Origin: an uncultured Lachnospiraceae bacterium
GTDB taxonomy: Bacteria > Bacillota > Clostridia > Lachnospirales > Lachnospiraceae
Direction: 5' to 3'
Length of the DNA: 58,808 nucleotides
NCBI GenBank assembly: GCA_910588875.1
Contig: CAJURT010000021.1
Location: forward strand, 1 to 58,808
Part shown: piece after piece, positions 15,990 through 24,419 of the stretch
Position numbering within the stretch: the stretch's first letter is position 1
Layout: every line of letters begins with the position of its first letter
Notes under the pieces: model-generated
The model's input: only the letters and a program-made list of their open reading frames with translations
Told to the model about the DNA's origin: nothing
Database searches by the model: none
Program-made: the position numbers and the translations under genes

Positions 15990-17495
15990 ATGGAGATTCT
16001 GGAAATGTCTGCCGTGGAATTAGGCAGAAAGATAAAAGCAAGAGAGATAGGCGTCCTGGAAGCCACAGAGGCGGCCCTGGCGCAGATCCGGGCATTAGAG
16101 CCGGTGTTAAACTGTTTTGTGACTGTGGATGAGGAAGGGGCGAAAAGGCAGGCAGCCCGGGTGCAGAGGCAGATTGACGAGGGGATCCTGCGGGGCCCGC
16201 TGGCAGGGGTTCCCATGGCAGTGAAGGATAATATGTGCCTGGAGGGCCTGCCGACTACCTGCAGTTCCAAAATCCTGGAAAATTTTGTGCCGCCTTATAC
16301 GGCAGAGGCGGTGAGGAAGCTGGTGAAGGGAGGGGCGGTGGTGCTGGGGAAGACCAACATGGATGAGTTTGCCATGGGAAGCACGACAGAGACCTCGGCA
16401 TTCGGTGAGACGAAAAACCCCTGGGATCCGGGGCGTGTGCCCGGCGGCTCTTCCGGTGGTTCCTGCGCGGCGGTGGCGGCCAACGAATGCTTTTACGCCC
16501 TTGGCTCGGACACCGGCGGCTCGATCCGCCAGCCCAGTTCCTTCTGCGGCGTGACCGGGATCAAACCGACTTACGGCACGGTTTCCCGGTATGGCCTGAT
16601 TGCCTATGGCTCTTCCCTTGACCAGATCGGGCCCATAGCCCGCAGCGTGGGGGATTGCGCCGCTGTCCTGGAGGAGATTGCATTCCAGGACAAAAAGGAC
16701 AGCACCTCAGTCCGGCGCGAGGATTGTGATTTCACCTCGGCCCTGGAGGACAATGTGAAGGGGATGAGGATTGGCATCCCCGGGGATTACCTGGGGGAAG
16801 GGCTGGATGGGGAGGTGCGGGCAGCGGTACTGTCAGCTGCAAAGGAATTGGAGGAAAAGGGGGCCTTGGTGGAGGAGTTTGACCTAAGCCTGGTGGAGTA
16901 TGGGATCCCTGCCTATTATGTGATCGCTTCTGCGGAAGCCAGTTCCAACCTGTCCCGCTTCGACGGCGTCAAGTACGGCTACCGGGCAAAGGAATACGAA
17001 GGCCTGCACGGCATGTATAAAAAAAGCCGTTCCGAAGGGTTTGGCCAGGAGGTTAAGCGCAGGATCATGCTTGGATCCTTCGTGCTCAGCAGTGGCTATT
17101 ATGACGCATATTACTTAAAGGCGCTCCGCACCAAGGCGCTGATCAAACAGGCATTTGACAGGGCATTTACAAAATATGATGTGATTCTTGGGCCGACGGC
17201 GCCCTCCACGGCGCCGAAGCTGGGGGAACTTTTAAGTGACCCGCTGAAAATGTATCTGGGGGATATCTATACCATTGCAGTTAACCTGGCAGGCCTGCCG
17301 GGGATGAGCGTGCCCTGCGGGCGTGACTCCAAAGGGATGCCCATCGGCCTTCAGCTGATCGGGGACTGTTTTAAAGAAAAAAATATCATCCGTGCCGGCT
17401 ATGCCTACGAGTGCACCCGCAATCATGAGATGCCGGATTTGGCGAGGCGGCAGGGGCAGGGTATGGCAGGGGCAGCCGAAGGGAAGGTGAGATAA
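15990..17495 (+). CDS. gatA: Asp/Glu-tRNA amidotransferase subunit A (amidase)
   Basis: Hydrolyses glutamine (or asparagine) to supply ammonia to GatB through an internal tunnel. This 501-aa member of the amidase-signature family shows the Ser-cisSer-Lys triad at Lys79 (GVPMAVKDN), Ser154 (PGGSSGGS) and Ser178 (GSDTGGSIRQPSSF); these coincide with the numbering of the well-studied staphylococcal enzyme. The ATG at 15990 follows GAGGGGACA; the longer open frame overlapping gatC is not used. gatB starts 1 bp after its stop, indicating tight coupling. Confidence 0.97.
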   Translation: MEILEMSAVELGRKIKAREIGVLEATEAALAQIRALEPVLNCFVTVDEEGAKRQAARVQRQIDEGILRGPLAGVPMAVKDNMCLEGLPTTCSSKILENFVPPYTAEAVRKLVKGGAVVLGKTNMDEFAMGSTTETSAFGETKNPWDPGRVPGGSSGGSCAAVAANECFYALGSDTGGSIRQPSSFCGVTGIKPTYGTVSRYGLIAYGSSLDQIGPIARSVGDCAAVLEEIAFQDKKDSTSVRREDCDFTSALEDNVKGMRIGIPGDYLGEGLDGEVRAAVLSAAKELEEKGALVEEFDLSLVEYGIPAYYVIASAEASSNLSRFDGVKYGYRAKEYEGLHGMYKKSRSEGFGQEVKRRIMLGSFVLSSGYYDAYYLKALRTKALIKQAFDRAFTKYDVILGPTAPSTAPKLGELLSDPLKMYLGDIYTIAVNLAGLPGMSVPCGRDSKGMPIGLQLIGDCFKEKNIIRAGYAYECTRNHEMPDLARRQGQGMAGAAEGKVR

Positions 17496-17496
17496 G

Positions 17497-18927
17497 ATGG
17501 GAAAACAGTATGAGACGGTCATTGGCCTGGAAGTCCATGTGGAACTGGCCACAAAAACCAAGATTTTCTGCGGCTGCTCCACGGAGTTTGGCGGCGCTCC
17601 CAATACCCATACCTGCCCGGTCTGCACCGGCATGCCGGGATCTTTGCCGGTGCTCAACAGACAGGTTGTGGAGTATGCGTTGGCGGTAGGACTGGCCACC
17701 AACTGCGGGATAAACCAATATTGTAAATTTGACCGCAAGAATTATTTTTATCCTGACAACCCGCAGAACTATCAGATTTCCCAGCTATACCTGCCGATCT
17801 GCCATGACGGCTGGGTAGAGATCGAGACAGCAGCAGGCAAAAAGAGGATCGGCATCCATGAGATCCACATGGAGGAGGATGCCGGTAAACTGATCCACGA
17901 TGAGTGGGAGGACTGTTCCCTGGTGGATTATAACCGGAGCGGGGTGCCCTTGATTGAGATCGTTTCCGAGCCGGATATGCGCAGCGCCGATGAGGTGATC
18001 GCCTACCTGGAAAAGCTGCGCCTGATTATCCAATATCTGGGCGCTTCTGACTGCAAACTCCAGGAGGGGTCCATGCGGGCTGACGTGAACCTTTCGGTGC
18101 GGGAGGCCGGGACAAAGGAATTCGGGACCCGCACGGAGATGAAGAACTTAAACTCCTTCAAGGCGATTTCCCGTGCCATTGAGGGGGAGAGGAACCGCCA
18201 GGTGGAACTGCTGGAGGACGGCAGGAAGGTGATCCAGGAAACCAGGCGGTGGGATGACAACAAGGAGGCCTCCCACGCCATGCGCTCCAAGGAGGATGCC
18301 CAGGATTACCGTTATTTCCCGGATCCGGACCTGGCGCCGGTGGTGATCAGTGAGGAATGGATTGCCCGGGTAAAAGCACGGCAGCCGGAACTGCGGACAG
18401 AGAAACTGGCCCGCTACCAGTCGGAATACCAGCTGCCCCGGTATGATGCCGAGATCCTGACCGGTTCCAAGCATCTGGCTGATATTTTTGAGGAGACGGT
18501 GGCAATCTGCGGCAAACCCAAGGAAGTATCCAACTGGCTGATGACGGATGCCATGCGCCTTTTGAAGGAACAGGGCCAGGAGCCGGAGGACATCACCTTT
18601 GCCCCGGAGAACCTGGCAAAGCTGGTGGAACTGGTGGATCAGAACGTGATTAACCGTACAGTGGCCCGTGGCGTGTTTGAGGCCGTGTTTACAGAAAATG
18701 CGGATCCCCTGCAGTATGTGGAAGAAAAGGGGCTGAGGGTGGTCAGCGACGAGGGTCAGCTGCGCCGGGTGATTGAAGGGATCCTGAGAGAAAACCCACA
18801 GTCTGTGGCCGACTATAAGGCCGGGAAGCAAAAAGCCATGGGATTTATCGTGGGGCAGGCCATGAGGGCAATGAAGGGGAAGGCAGATCCGGCGGTAGTA
18901 AACGCATTGGTAAAGGAAATGCTCTGA
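17497..18927 (+). CDS. gatB: Asp/Glu-tRNA amidotransferase subunit B
   Basis: Phosphorylates the misacylated Asp- or Glu-tRNA and amidates it with ammonia from GatA. The 476-aa protein starts YETVIGLEVHVELATKTKIF and has a zinc site of the form C25-x-C27...C40-x2-C43, then the cradle domain with the NYQISQ and DYNRSGVPLIEIV blocks, and the helical and YqeY-like tail domains that bind the tRNA elbow. It begins one base after the gatA stop. Its final three codons and stop lie within the first unit of an 18-bp tandem repeat (18914-18967), so the C-terminal residues VKEML may vary between strains. Confidence 0.97.
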   Translation: MGKQYETVIGLEVHVELATKTKIFCGCSTEFGGAPNTHTCPVCTGMPGSLPVLNRQVVEYALAVGLATNCGINQYCKFDRKNYFYPDNPQNYQISQLYLPICHDGWVEIETAAGKKRIGIHEIHMEEDAGKLIHDEWEDCSLVDYNRSGVPLIEIVSEPDMRSADEVIAYLEKLRLIIQYLGASDCKLQEGSMRADVNLSVREAGTKEFGTRTEMKNLNSFKAISRAIEGERNRQVELLEDGRKVIQETRRWDDNKEASHAMRSKEDAQDYRYFPDPDLAPVVISEEWIARVKARQPELRTEKLARYQSEYQLPRYDAEILTGSKHLADIFEETVAICGKPKEVSNWLMTDAMRLLKEQGQEPEDITFAPENLAKLVELVDQNVINRTVARGVFEAVFTENADPLQYVEEKGLRVVSDEGQLRRVIEGILRENPQSVADYKAGKQKAMGFIVGQAMRAMKGKADPAVVNALVKEML

Positions 18928-18967
18928 TATGAGGAAATGCTTTAGTATAAGGAAATGCATTAATATA
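18914..18967. repeat. Three 18-bp tandem repeats at the gatB stop
   Basis: Three consecutive 18-bp units begin at 18914, 18932 and 18950, each starting AGGAAATGC and ending in ATATG or TATA. The first unit contains the gatB stop codon; the others are intergenic. The period is exact and only the second halves differ. Confidence 0.85.
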
Positions 18968-19008
18968 AAGAAGAAAGAGGCATGAAAAGAAGAATAAGGG
19001 AAAATAGA

Positions 19009-19037
19009 TTGTAAAGATTCCCTTTTTCGTGTAGAAT
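19009..19037 (+). promoter_or_regulatory. Promoter of the aminotransferase gene
   Basis: TTGTAA (19009-19014), a 17-bp spacer and TAGAAT (19032-19037), 42 bp upstream of the chosen ATG. Confidence 0.65.
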
Positions 19038-19079
19038 AAAGAACAATTCACAAAAATGGACCAGAAGGAGGAATCGGAT

Positions 19080-20393
19080 ATGCAGGCATATGCAGAGATG
19101 AGCAATGAAGAATTACATGCGCTGAAGAAGCAGTTATCGGTTCGTTACCGTGATTTCCAGGGGAAGGATTTGAGGTTAGATATGTCCAGGGGAAAGCCAA
19201 GCGTGGATCAGCTGGATCTCTCCATGGGGATGATGGATGTGCTGAGCAGCGATGACGACCTGACCTGCGACGACGGCACGGACTGCCGGAATTACGGTGT
19301 GCTGACAGGCATTGGGGAGGCAAAGGAACTGATCGGGGATATGATGGAGGTATCCCCGGACAATATTATTATCTATGGCAATTCCAGCCTGAATGTGATG
19401 TTTGATACCGTGTCCCGGTCAATGACCCACGGGGTTATGGGATCCACGCCCTGGTGCAAACTGGACAAGGTGAAGTTTCTGTGCCCTGTCCCCGGCTATG
19501 ACCGCCATTTTGCGATCACGGAGTACTTCGGCATTGAGATGATCAGCGTGCCGCTGACCGGGGAAGGGCCGGATATGGATATCGTGGAAAAACTGGTGGC
19601 TGAGGATGACAGCATCAAGGGGATCTGGTGTGTCCCCAAATATTCCAATCCTACGGGCAACAGCTATTCTGACGTAACCGTCCGCCGTTTTGCCCGCTTA
19701 AAGCCGGCTGCGCCGGATTTCAGGATTTACTGGGACAACGCTTATGGGATCCACCACCTGTATGATTATGACCAGGATCATCTGATTGAAATCCTGGCAG
19801 AGTGCAAACGTGCCGGTAACCCCGACCTGGTCTATAAGTTTTCTTCCACGTCCAAGATCAGTTTCCCGGGTTCAGGCATCGCTGCCATTGCCACCTCCCG
19901 CAACAACCTGGAGGATATCGAGAAGCAGCTGCGTTTCCAGACAATCGGCCATGATAAGGTGAACCAGCTGCGCCATGTCCGCTTCTTCGGAGGCATCCAC
20001 GGCATGGTGGAGCATATGCGGCTCCATGCCGACATTATGCGCCCTAAGTTTGAGGCCGTCACCGGTACCCTTGAGAGGGAACTGGAAGGCCTGGGCATTG
20101 CCAGCTGGACAACCCCCAAGGGAGGCTATTTCATCTCCTTTGATGCCATGGACGGATGTGCCAAGGAGATAGTGGCCCGTTGTAAGAAGGCCGGGCTGAT
20201 TATGACCGGCGCGGGAGCCACCTATCCCTACGGGAAGGATCCCCATGACAGCAATATCCGCATCGCTCCTTCCTATCCGCCTTTGGAGGATCTGATCCTG
20301 GCGATGGAATTGTTTGCCCTTTGTGTCAAGATTGTCAGCATCAATAAGATTTTGGCTGACAGGAAGGCTGGGGGAGAAGGGGGGATTTCATAG
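19080..20393 (+). CDS. Aspartate-type aminotransferase (AspT/MocR-like fold type I)
   Basis: PLP-dependent aminotransferase of 437 aa. Visible landmarks are YSNPTGNSYS (188-197), the cofactor-pairing Asp219 in YWDNAYGIHHL, and the Schiff-base Lys259 in SSTSKISFPGSG. The overall pattern matches the Aminotran_MocR group that includes the aspartate aminotransferase AspT of Corynebacterium, which interconverts aspartate and oxaloacetate; activity on other amino acids is possible. The ATG at 19080 has AAGGAGG 9 nt upstream, whereas ATG 19056 has none. It lies downstream of gatB but has its own promoter. The stop is followed at once by four 17-bp repeats and a giant hairpin. Confidence 0.9.
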   Translation: MQAYAEMSNEELHALKKQLSVRYRDFQGKDLRLDMSRGKPSVDQLDLSMGMMDVLSSDDDLTCDDGTDCRNYGVLTGIGEAKELIGDMMEVSPDNIIIYGNSSLNVMFDTVSRSMTHGVMGSTPWCKLDKVKFLCPVPGYDRHFAITEYFGIEMISVPLTGEGPDMDIVEKLVAEDDSIKGIWCVPKYSNPTGNSYSDVTVRRFARLKPAAPDFRIYWDNAYGIHHLYDYDQDHLIEILAECKRAGNPDLVYKFSSTSKISFPGSGIAAIATSRNNLEDIEKQLRFQTIGHDKVNQLRHVRFFGGIHGMVEHMRLHADIMRPKFEAVTGTLERELEGLGIASWTTPKGGYFISFDAMDGCAKEIVARCKKAGLIMTGAGATYPYGKDPHDSNIRIAPSYPPLEDLILAMELFALCVKIVSINKILADRKAGGEGGIS

Positions 20394-20461
20394 GAAAGGT
20401 CCGCTCCAGGGAAAGGTCCGCTCCAGGGAAAGGGCCGCCCCAGGGAAAGGGCCGCCCCAGG
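20394..20461. repeat. Four 17-bp tandem repeats
   Basis: Units begin at 20394, 20411, 20428 and 20445 and read GAAAGGTCCGCTCCAGG (twice) and then GAAAGGGCCGCCCCAGG (twice). The first base directly follows the aminotransferase stop codon. The last unit overlaps the outer end of the giant hairpin arm (from 20454). Confidence 0.92.
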
Positions 20462-20715
20462 GAAGCCGGATGAAGGCGGGGGCCTGGCGGGAAAACGGAC
20501 AGGATCCTTTGCGGTTTCGGGATTAAGAGTTCCTAAAAGCCCGGGGAATTGCTAATAGCGAAACAAAAATGCACAAACTCGCTGCGCTCAGACAGTGTGC
20601 ATTTTTGTTTCAACGCAATTTCCCGGGCTTTAAGGATCTCTAAAATCCCTGCAAATGCAAAGGATCCTGTCCGTTTTCTCGTCAGGCCCCCGCCTTCATC
20701 CGGCTTCCCTGGGGC
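20454..20715. repeat. Nested giant hairpin (copy 2 of core-sharing family)
   Basis: The outer arms 20454-20512 and 20657-20715 pair at 57 of 59 bases. Inside is a core (20513-20656) whose ends, on the minus strand, are ATTTGCAGGGATTTTAGA and TCCCGAAACC, identical to the loop ends of the hairpin at 735-870. The core contains a GCCCGGG stem and an inner hairpin, GAAACAAAAATGCACA (20560-20575) with TGTGCATTTTTGTTTC (20596-20611), around the 20-nt loop AACTCGCTGCGCTCAGACAG. The outer stem sequence is unrelated to that of copy 1. Confidence 0.9.
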
Positions 20716-20749
20716 TGTGTTGTTGGCTGTGTGGCTGTGCTCATTGTGC

Positions 20750-21340
20750 CTAAATTTGGGGTTTGGTTTTGTGAGGAGGATGGAAGGAGGTGGGTTTGCC
20801 GTAGGGGTTTTCTTTTGGGTCGGATGGGCGTAAAATGGTTTTTATGTTTAGGATGGCGAAGCTGGCGCCTGCTGAAAGGAAAAGGATGCCGGAGATGCCT
20901 GGCTTGAGGAGGCCTGCCATATTGACGCTGGAACTGGCGGTAACGGCGTAGCCTCCTGCAAACAGAAAACCGATTATCGTGAAGCTGCTAATGAAAAATC
21001 CTGGGATCAGGAAAAGGAGGCTCAGGGCGTTGAAAAGGATTGCTTTCCATCCGGGGGTTCCGGAATCGTGGTATCTGCGGATGGTTGCGGACAGGAGGGG
21101 GAAAAGGGCCGCAGTGTTCCATAGGGTGATGGCGGATACCGTGATCTGAGAGATAAGCCTGTCGCAGGAGTATCGGGAAAAGAGAGTGAGGAACAGTGCT
21201 GCTTTTTGGGTGAAAAGGAGGCCTGCATTAATGGCCAGGATTCCGGCCCATGCCCATCCGTAGCCTTCTTTGGACAGCCTTCCGTGCCAGTTGAAAAAAT
21301 TTTTGAATAAGTCTTTCAATGCGTAAATGATATTCTTCAT
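20750..21340 (-). CDS. DUF805-family membrane protein
   Basis: A 196-residue protein with about four to five membrane segments. The DUF805 hallmarks are present: an N-terminal FNWHGRLSKEGYGWAW (equivalent to F.GR.sR.eyW) and RRYHDSGTPGW after the second or third membrane segment. The C-terminal tail (PSDPKENPYGKPTSFHPP) is polar, as is usual. The molecular function of the family is unknown. Promoter at 21347-21375 on the minus strand; transcribed divergently from the YfhO-type gene. Confidence 0.85.
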   Translation of the reverse strand: MKNIIYALKDLFKNFFNWHGRLSKEGYGWAWAGILAINAGLLFTQKAALFLTLFSRYSCDRLISQITVSAITLWNTAALFPLLSATIRRYHDSGTPGWKAILFNALSLLFLIPGFFISSFTIIGFLFAGGYAVTASSSVNMAGLLKPGISGILFLSAGASFAILNIKTILRPSDPKENPYGKPTSFHPPHKTKPQI

Positions 21341-21346
21341 GCCTTT

Positions 21347-21375
21347 AGTATATCAGATTTTTTGCAGAAGGGCAA
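21347..21375 (-). promoter_or_regulatory. Promoter of the DUF805 gene
   Basis: On the minus strand TTGCCC (21370-21375), a 17-bp spacer and TATACT (21347-21352). The -10 lies only 7 bp from the annotated ATG, so the leader would be very short or the start slightly further inside. Confidence 0.45.
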
Positions 21376-21387
21376 ATTGAACTTTTC

Positions 21388-21416
21388 TTTACATTTTTCC
21401 ATTCCTGCCCTATAAT
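21388..21416 (+). promoter_or_regulatory. Promoter of the yfhO-type gene
   Basis: TTTACA (21388-21393), a 17-bp spacer and a perfect TATAAT (21411-21416), 40 bp before the ATG. It is back-to-back with the DUF805 promoter. Confidence 0.7.
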
Positions 21417-21456
21417 AGGAAAGGAATTGGATGAATCGTAAGCAAGGAGAAAGCGG

Positions 21457-24405
21457 ATGGCGCGAGAGGATATTAACCGGATTACGAGAGAATTAGAGGA
21501 TTTACTTATGGATAACAAAAGGACAGTTCCTGTCTGGGAAGACAGGGAGAGGGCAGGATTCCCGGAATGGGGAAAGAGGGGGGCAGAGGAGAGGCCGGAA
21601 GAAACTGGGATGGAAAAAGAACGGGAAGAAGAGGGCCTGGCAGAAGCCGGGATGGGAGAAGAGAGCCTGGAAGAAGATTGGATGGAAGAGGATTGGATGG
21701 GAGTAGAGGGGCTGGAAGGGAACAGGCCGGCTCCGGGGGAGATGACGGAGGAGGAAAAGCTGGAGGAAGAGGAGCGGATGGTACAAAGGCTGTCCGGGGA
21801 GGATTGGGAAGAGGAAGAGGATTGGGAAGGAGAGGAACTGGAAGAGGGGGATCCGGAAGGACCGGCGGCCGGCCGGGGTTTTTGGAGGCGGGAAGGCATG
21901 GCGCAGCCGTGGAGCCTGGTACGTCCGGGGGACAGCCTGGCGGTTGCTTTTTTGGCGCCGGTTATCATTATGCTGATTATCTTTGCCCAGAGGGGGATCT
22001 ATCCTTTTGGGGAGGAGTCCTTTTTGCGGACGGATATGTATCACCAGTATGCCCCGTTTTTTTCGGAGTTCCGCCACAAGCTGGCTAATGGGGAAAGCCT
22101 GTTTTACAGCTGGAATGTGGGGATGGGGGTGAATTTTTCTGCCCTTTATGCCTATTACCTGGCCAGCCCGCTGAACTGGCTGCTGTTTTTCTGCCCTGCA
22201 GGCCTTGTGATTGAGTTTATGACGTATATGATTGTGGCAAAGACCGGGCTGTGCGGCCTTTCCATGACATATTATTTAAGGAAACATTGCCGTACCAGTG
22301 ATTTCGGGACAGCCTTTTTTGGCATTTTCTACGCCCTTTCCGGATATATGGCAGCATATAGCTGGAATATTATGTGGCTGGATTGTATTATCCTGTTTCC
22401 GCTGATTATGCTTGGCCTGGAGCGGTTGGTACGGGATGGGAAGGGGGGCTGGTATTGCCTGGCCCTGGGTTTTTCCATTGTGTCCAATTATTATATTTCC
22501 ATTATGACCTGTATTTTTATGGTACTGTACTTTGCCGCGCTCCTGGTGCTGGAAAAGGAGATGGCCTGGAAAAAGCTTTTGGGCAGATGTCTTCTTTTTG
22601 CCTTCTATTCTCTGCTGGCCGGAGGGTTGGCAGCGGTGGTGCTCTTGCCGGAGATGCACGCCCTTATGATGACGGCGTCAGGGAAATTTAAGTTCCCGCA
22701 GCTGCAGGATCCTTATTTTTCTATCATGGATATGATGGCGCGCCATATCGGCAATGTGGAGTCGGAGATTGGCCTGGACCATTGGCCCAATATTTATTGC
22801 GGGGTGGCAGTCCTGATGCTTCTCCCCCTTTATCTGGCGGCAAAACGGATCTCTGGGAAGGAGAAGGTGGTTTACAGCACCCTGCTGCTTCTGTTTTTTG
22901 CCAGCTTTTCGGTCAATATATTGAATTTTATCTGGCATGGCTTCCATTTTCCCAACAGCCTGCCCTGCCGTCAGTCCTATATTTATATTTTCCTGGTGCT
23001 TGTGATGTGCTGCAAGGCGTATCTGCAGCTGCCGGGGACACCCTGGAGGCATGTGCTGCTGGCCTTCTGGGGGGCAGTGGGATTTGTGGTGCTGGCACAG
23101 AAGCTGGTTGTGGAGGAACATTTCCACTTTTCTGTATTTTATGTGGCAATTTTATATCTGGCTTTGTATTTGTGGATTTTGTGGCTCTATTATAAGGGAG
23201 CCCGTTTCCAGAACCGGGCGGTTTTGTGTGCCTTGGCGCTGGTCTCTATCGAGGCGGCAGTAAATATGACGGTTACCAGTGTCACAACCACCAGCCGGAC
23301 GGCTTATGTGAGAGACAACGAGGATGTGAGGGAGTTGGCAGGGCAGGTGCTTTCTTCTTCCGGCAAAGATGGGTTCTTCCGGATGGAGAAAGTGACCCGC
23401 AAGACAAAGAATGATGGAGCATGGATGAATTTCCCCTCCGTGTCGCTGTTTTCCTCCACAGCCAATGCGGATTTGACAAAGCTGTTTAAGAAACTGGGCT
23501 GTGAAAGTTCCACCAATGCCTATAGCATTACCGGGAGTACGCCGCTTGTGGACATGCTGTTTGCGGTAAAGTACGGGATTTATTCGGAGGAGCCGGTGGA
23601 TACGGGAATACGCGAATTCACAGCCAGGGAAAACGATACGGTCCTGTATGAGAACCGGTATACCCTGCCGTTGGGGGTTTTTGTGCCATCCGGTTTCCAG
23701 GAGGGATGGGACAGGGAACTGGGGAACCCGGCAGATGTCCAGAACAGCCTGTCAGAATACCTGGGCACGGAGCCGGTCCTGGCAATGGAATTGGAGGTAT
23801 CCCAGTCTGGGAAAGAACTTTCCTTTACCCCCCAGGAAAGCGGTGAGTACTATGCCTATGTGGGGGACAGCAAGATAGAGAAGGTGACGGCAGAGACCTG
23901 GAGAGGGAGCAAAACTTACAACCATGTGGACAGGGGGTATCTGCTGGAGTTGGGGTATTGTACTGCACAGGACAAGGTTACTTTGACAGCGGAAAAAAGC
24001 CAGGATGCCGTCTGGGCAGATATTTACCGTTTCTCGGAGACAGGCCTGGCGCAGGCCTATGAGAAGCTTTCAGCCGTACCGTGGAGGATAAGCAGCTGGG
24101 AGGAGACCCGGATAGAGGGGAGCGTATCTGCAGCGGAGGAAGGCATGCTGATGACCACCATCCCCTATGATGAGGGCTGGAGAATTACGGTGGACGGGAG
24201 GAAGGTTCCTGCAGGGAAAAGCCTGGATGCATTTATCGGCGTGCCCCTGGAGCCGGGGGAACATGCCGTTGTGATGGAATACCGGCCTAAGGGCCTGGTG
24301 GAAGGCGCCTGGATCACGGCCGGGTGCGGGCTGCTGCTGGCGGCGCTGGAGGCCTGCCGCCGGTTAGGGAAGGCCAAGGCGAAAAAAACACGGGAAAACA
24401 GATAA
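21457..24405 (+). CDS. YfhO-family polytopic membrane protein with acidic N-terminal extension
   Basis: A 982-residue protein. Residues about 160-660 hold a dozen or so membrane segments with the YfhO pattern (an EESFLRTDMYHQYAPFF loop after the first segment, a polar SWNVGMGVNFSALYAYY loop, and a YSWNIMWLDC block); the remaining ~300 residues form an extracellular beta-rich domain ending in a last membrane helix near the C-terminus. In Bacillus, YfhO is a GT-C-type transferase implicated in decorating lipoteichoic acid; transfer of a sugar from a lipid carrier is the likely role here. Unusual: residues 1-150 form a cytoplasmic extension in which 42 of residues 41-135 are Glu or Asp. The ATG has AAGGAG upstream, so the extension is probably translated. 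argH follows after 14 bp. Confidence 0.85.
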   Translation: MAREDINRITRELEDLLMDNKRTVPVWEDRERAGFPEWGKRGAEERPEETGMEKEREEEGLAEAGMGEESLEEDWMEEDWMGVEGLEGNRPAPGEMTEEEKLEEEERMVQRLSGEDWEEEEDWEGEELEEGDPEGPAAGRGFWRREGMAQPWSLVRPGDSLAVAFLAPVIIMLIIFAQRGIYPFGEESFLRTDMYHQYAPFFSEFRHKLANGESLFYSWNVGMGVNFSALYAYYLASPLNWLLFFCPAGLVIEFMTYMIVAKTGLCGLSMTYYLRKHCRTSDFGTAFFGIFYALSGYMAAYSWNIMWLDCIILFPLIMLGLERLVRDGKGGWYCLALGFSIVSNYYISIMTCIFMVLYFAALLVLEKEMAWKKLLGRCLLFAFYSLLAGGLAAVVLLPEMHALMMTASGKFKFPQLQDPYFSIMDMMARHIGNVESEIGLDHWPNIYCGVAVLMLLPLYLAAKRISGKEKVVYSTLLLLFFASFSVNILNFIWHGFHFPNSLPCRQSYIYIFLVLVMCCKAYLQLPGTPWRHVLLAFWGAVGFVVLAQKLVVEEHFHFSVFYVAILYLALYLWILWLYYKGARFQNRAVLCALALVSIEAAVNMTVTSVTTTSRTAYVRDNEDVRELAGQVLSSSGKDGFFRMEKVTRKTKNDGAWMNFPSVSLFSSTANADLTKLFKKLGCESSTNAYSITGSTPLVDMLFAVKYGIYSEEPVDTGIREFTARENDTVLYENRYTLPLGVFVPSGFQEGWDRELGNPADVQNSLSEYLGTEPVLAMELEVSQSGKELSFTPQESGEYYAYVGDSKIEKVTAETWRGSKTYNHVDRGYLLELGYCTAQDKVTLTAEKSQDAVWADIYRFSETGLAQAYEKLSAVPWRISSWEETRIEGSVSAAEEGMLMTTIPYDEGWRITVDGRKVPAGKSLDAFIGVPLEPGEHAVVMEYRPKGLVEGAWITAGCGLLLAALEACRRLGKAKAKKTRENR

Positions 24406-24419
24406 GGAGAGATCAGGAC

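Larger units (their letters stand above)
20394..20749. other. Intergenic region between convergent genes, all repeat
   Basis: The 356 bp between the aminotransferase stop and the DUF805 stop contain only repeats: 17-bp tandem units (20394-20461) and a nested giant hairpin (20454-20715). No credible gene; ORFs here read through palindromes. Because both flanking genes point inward, a bidirectional transcription-stopping role is plausible. Confidence 0.8.

Noticed and set aside
21345..22077. Long minus-strand ORFs rich in Ser, Pro and Phe opposite the YfhO-type gene
   Set aside because: They are antisense shadows of the Glu/Gly-rich extension; no promoter or homology.
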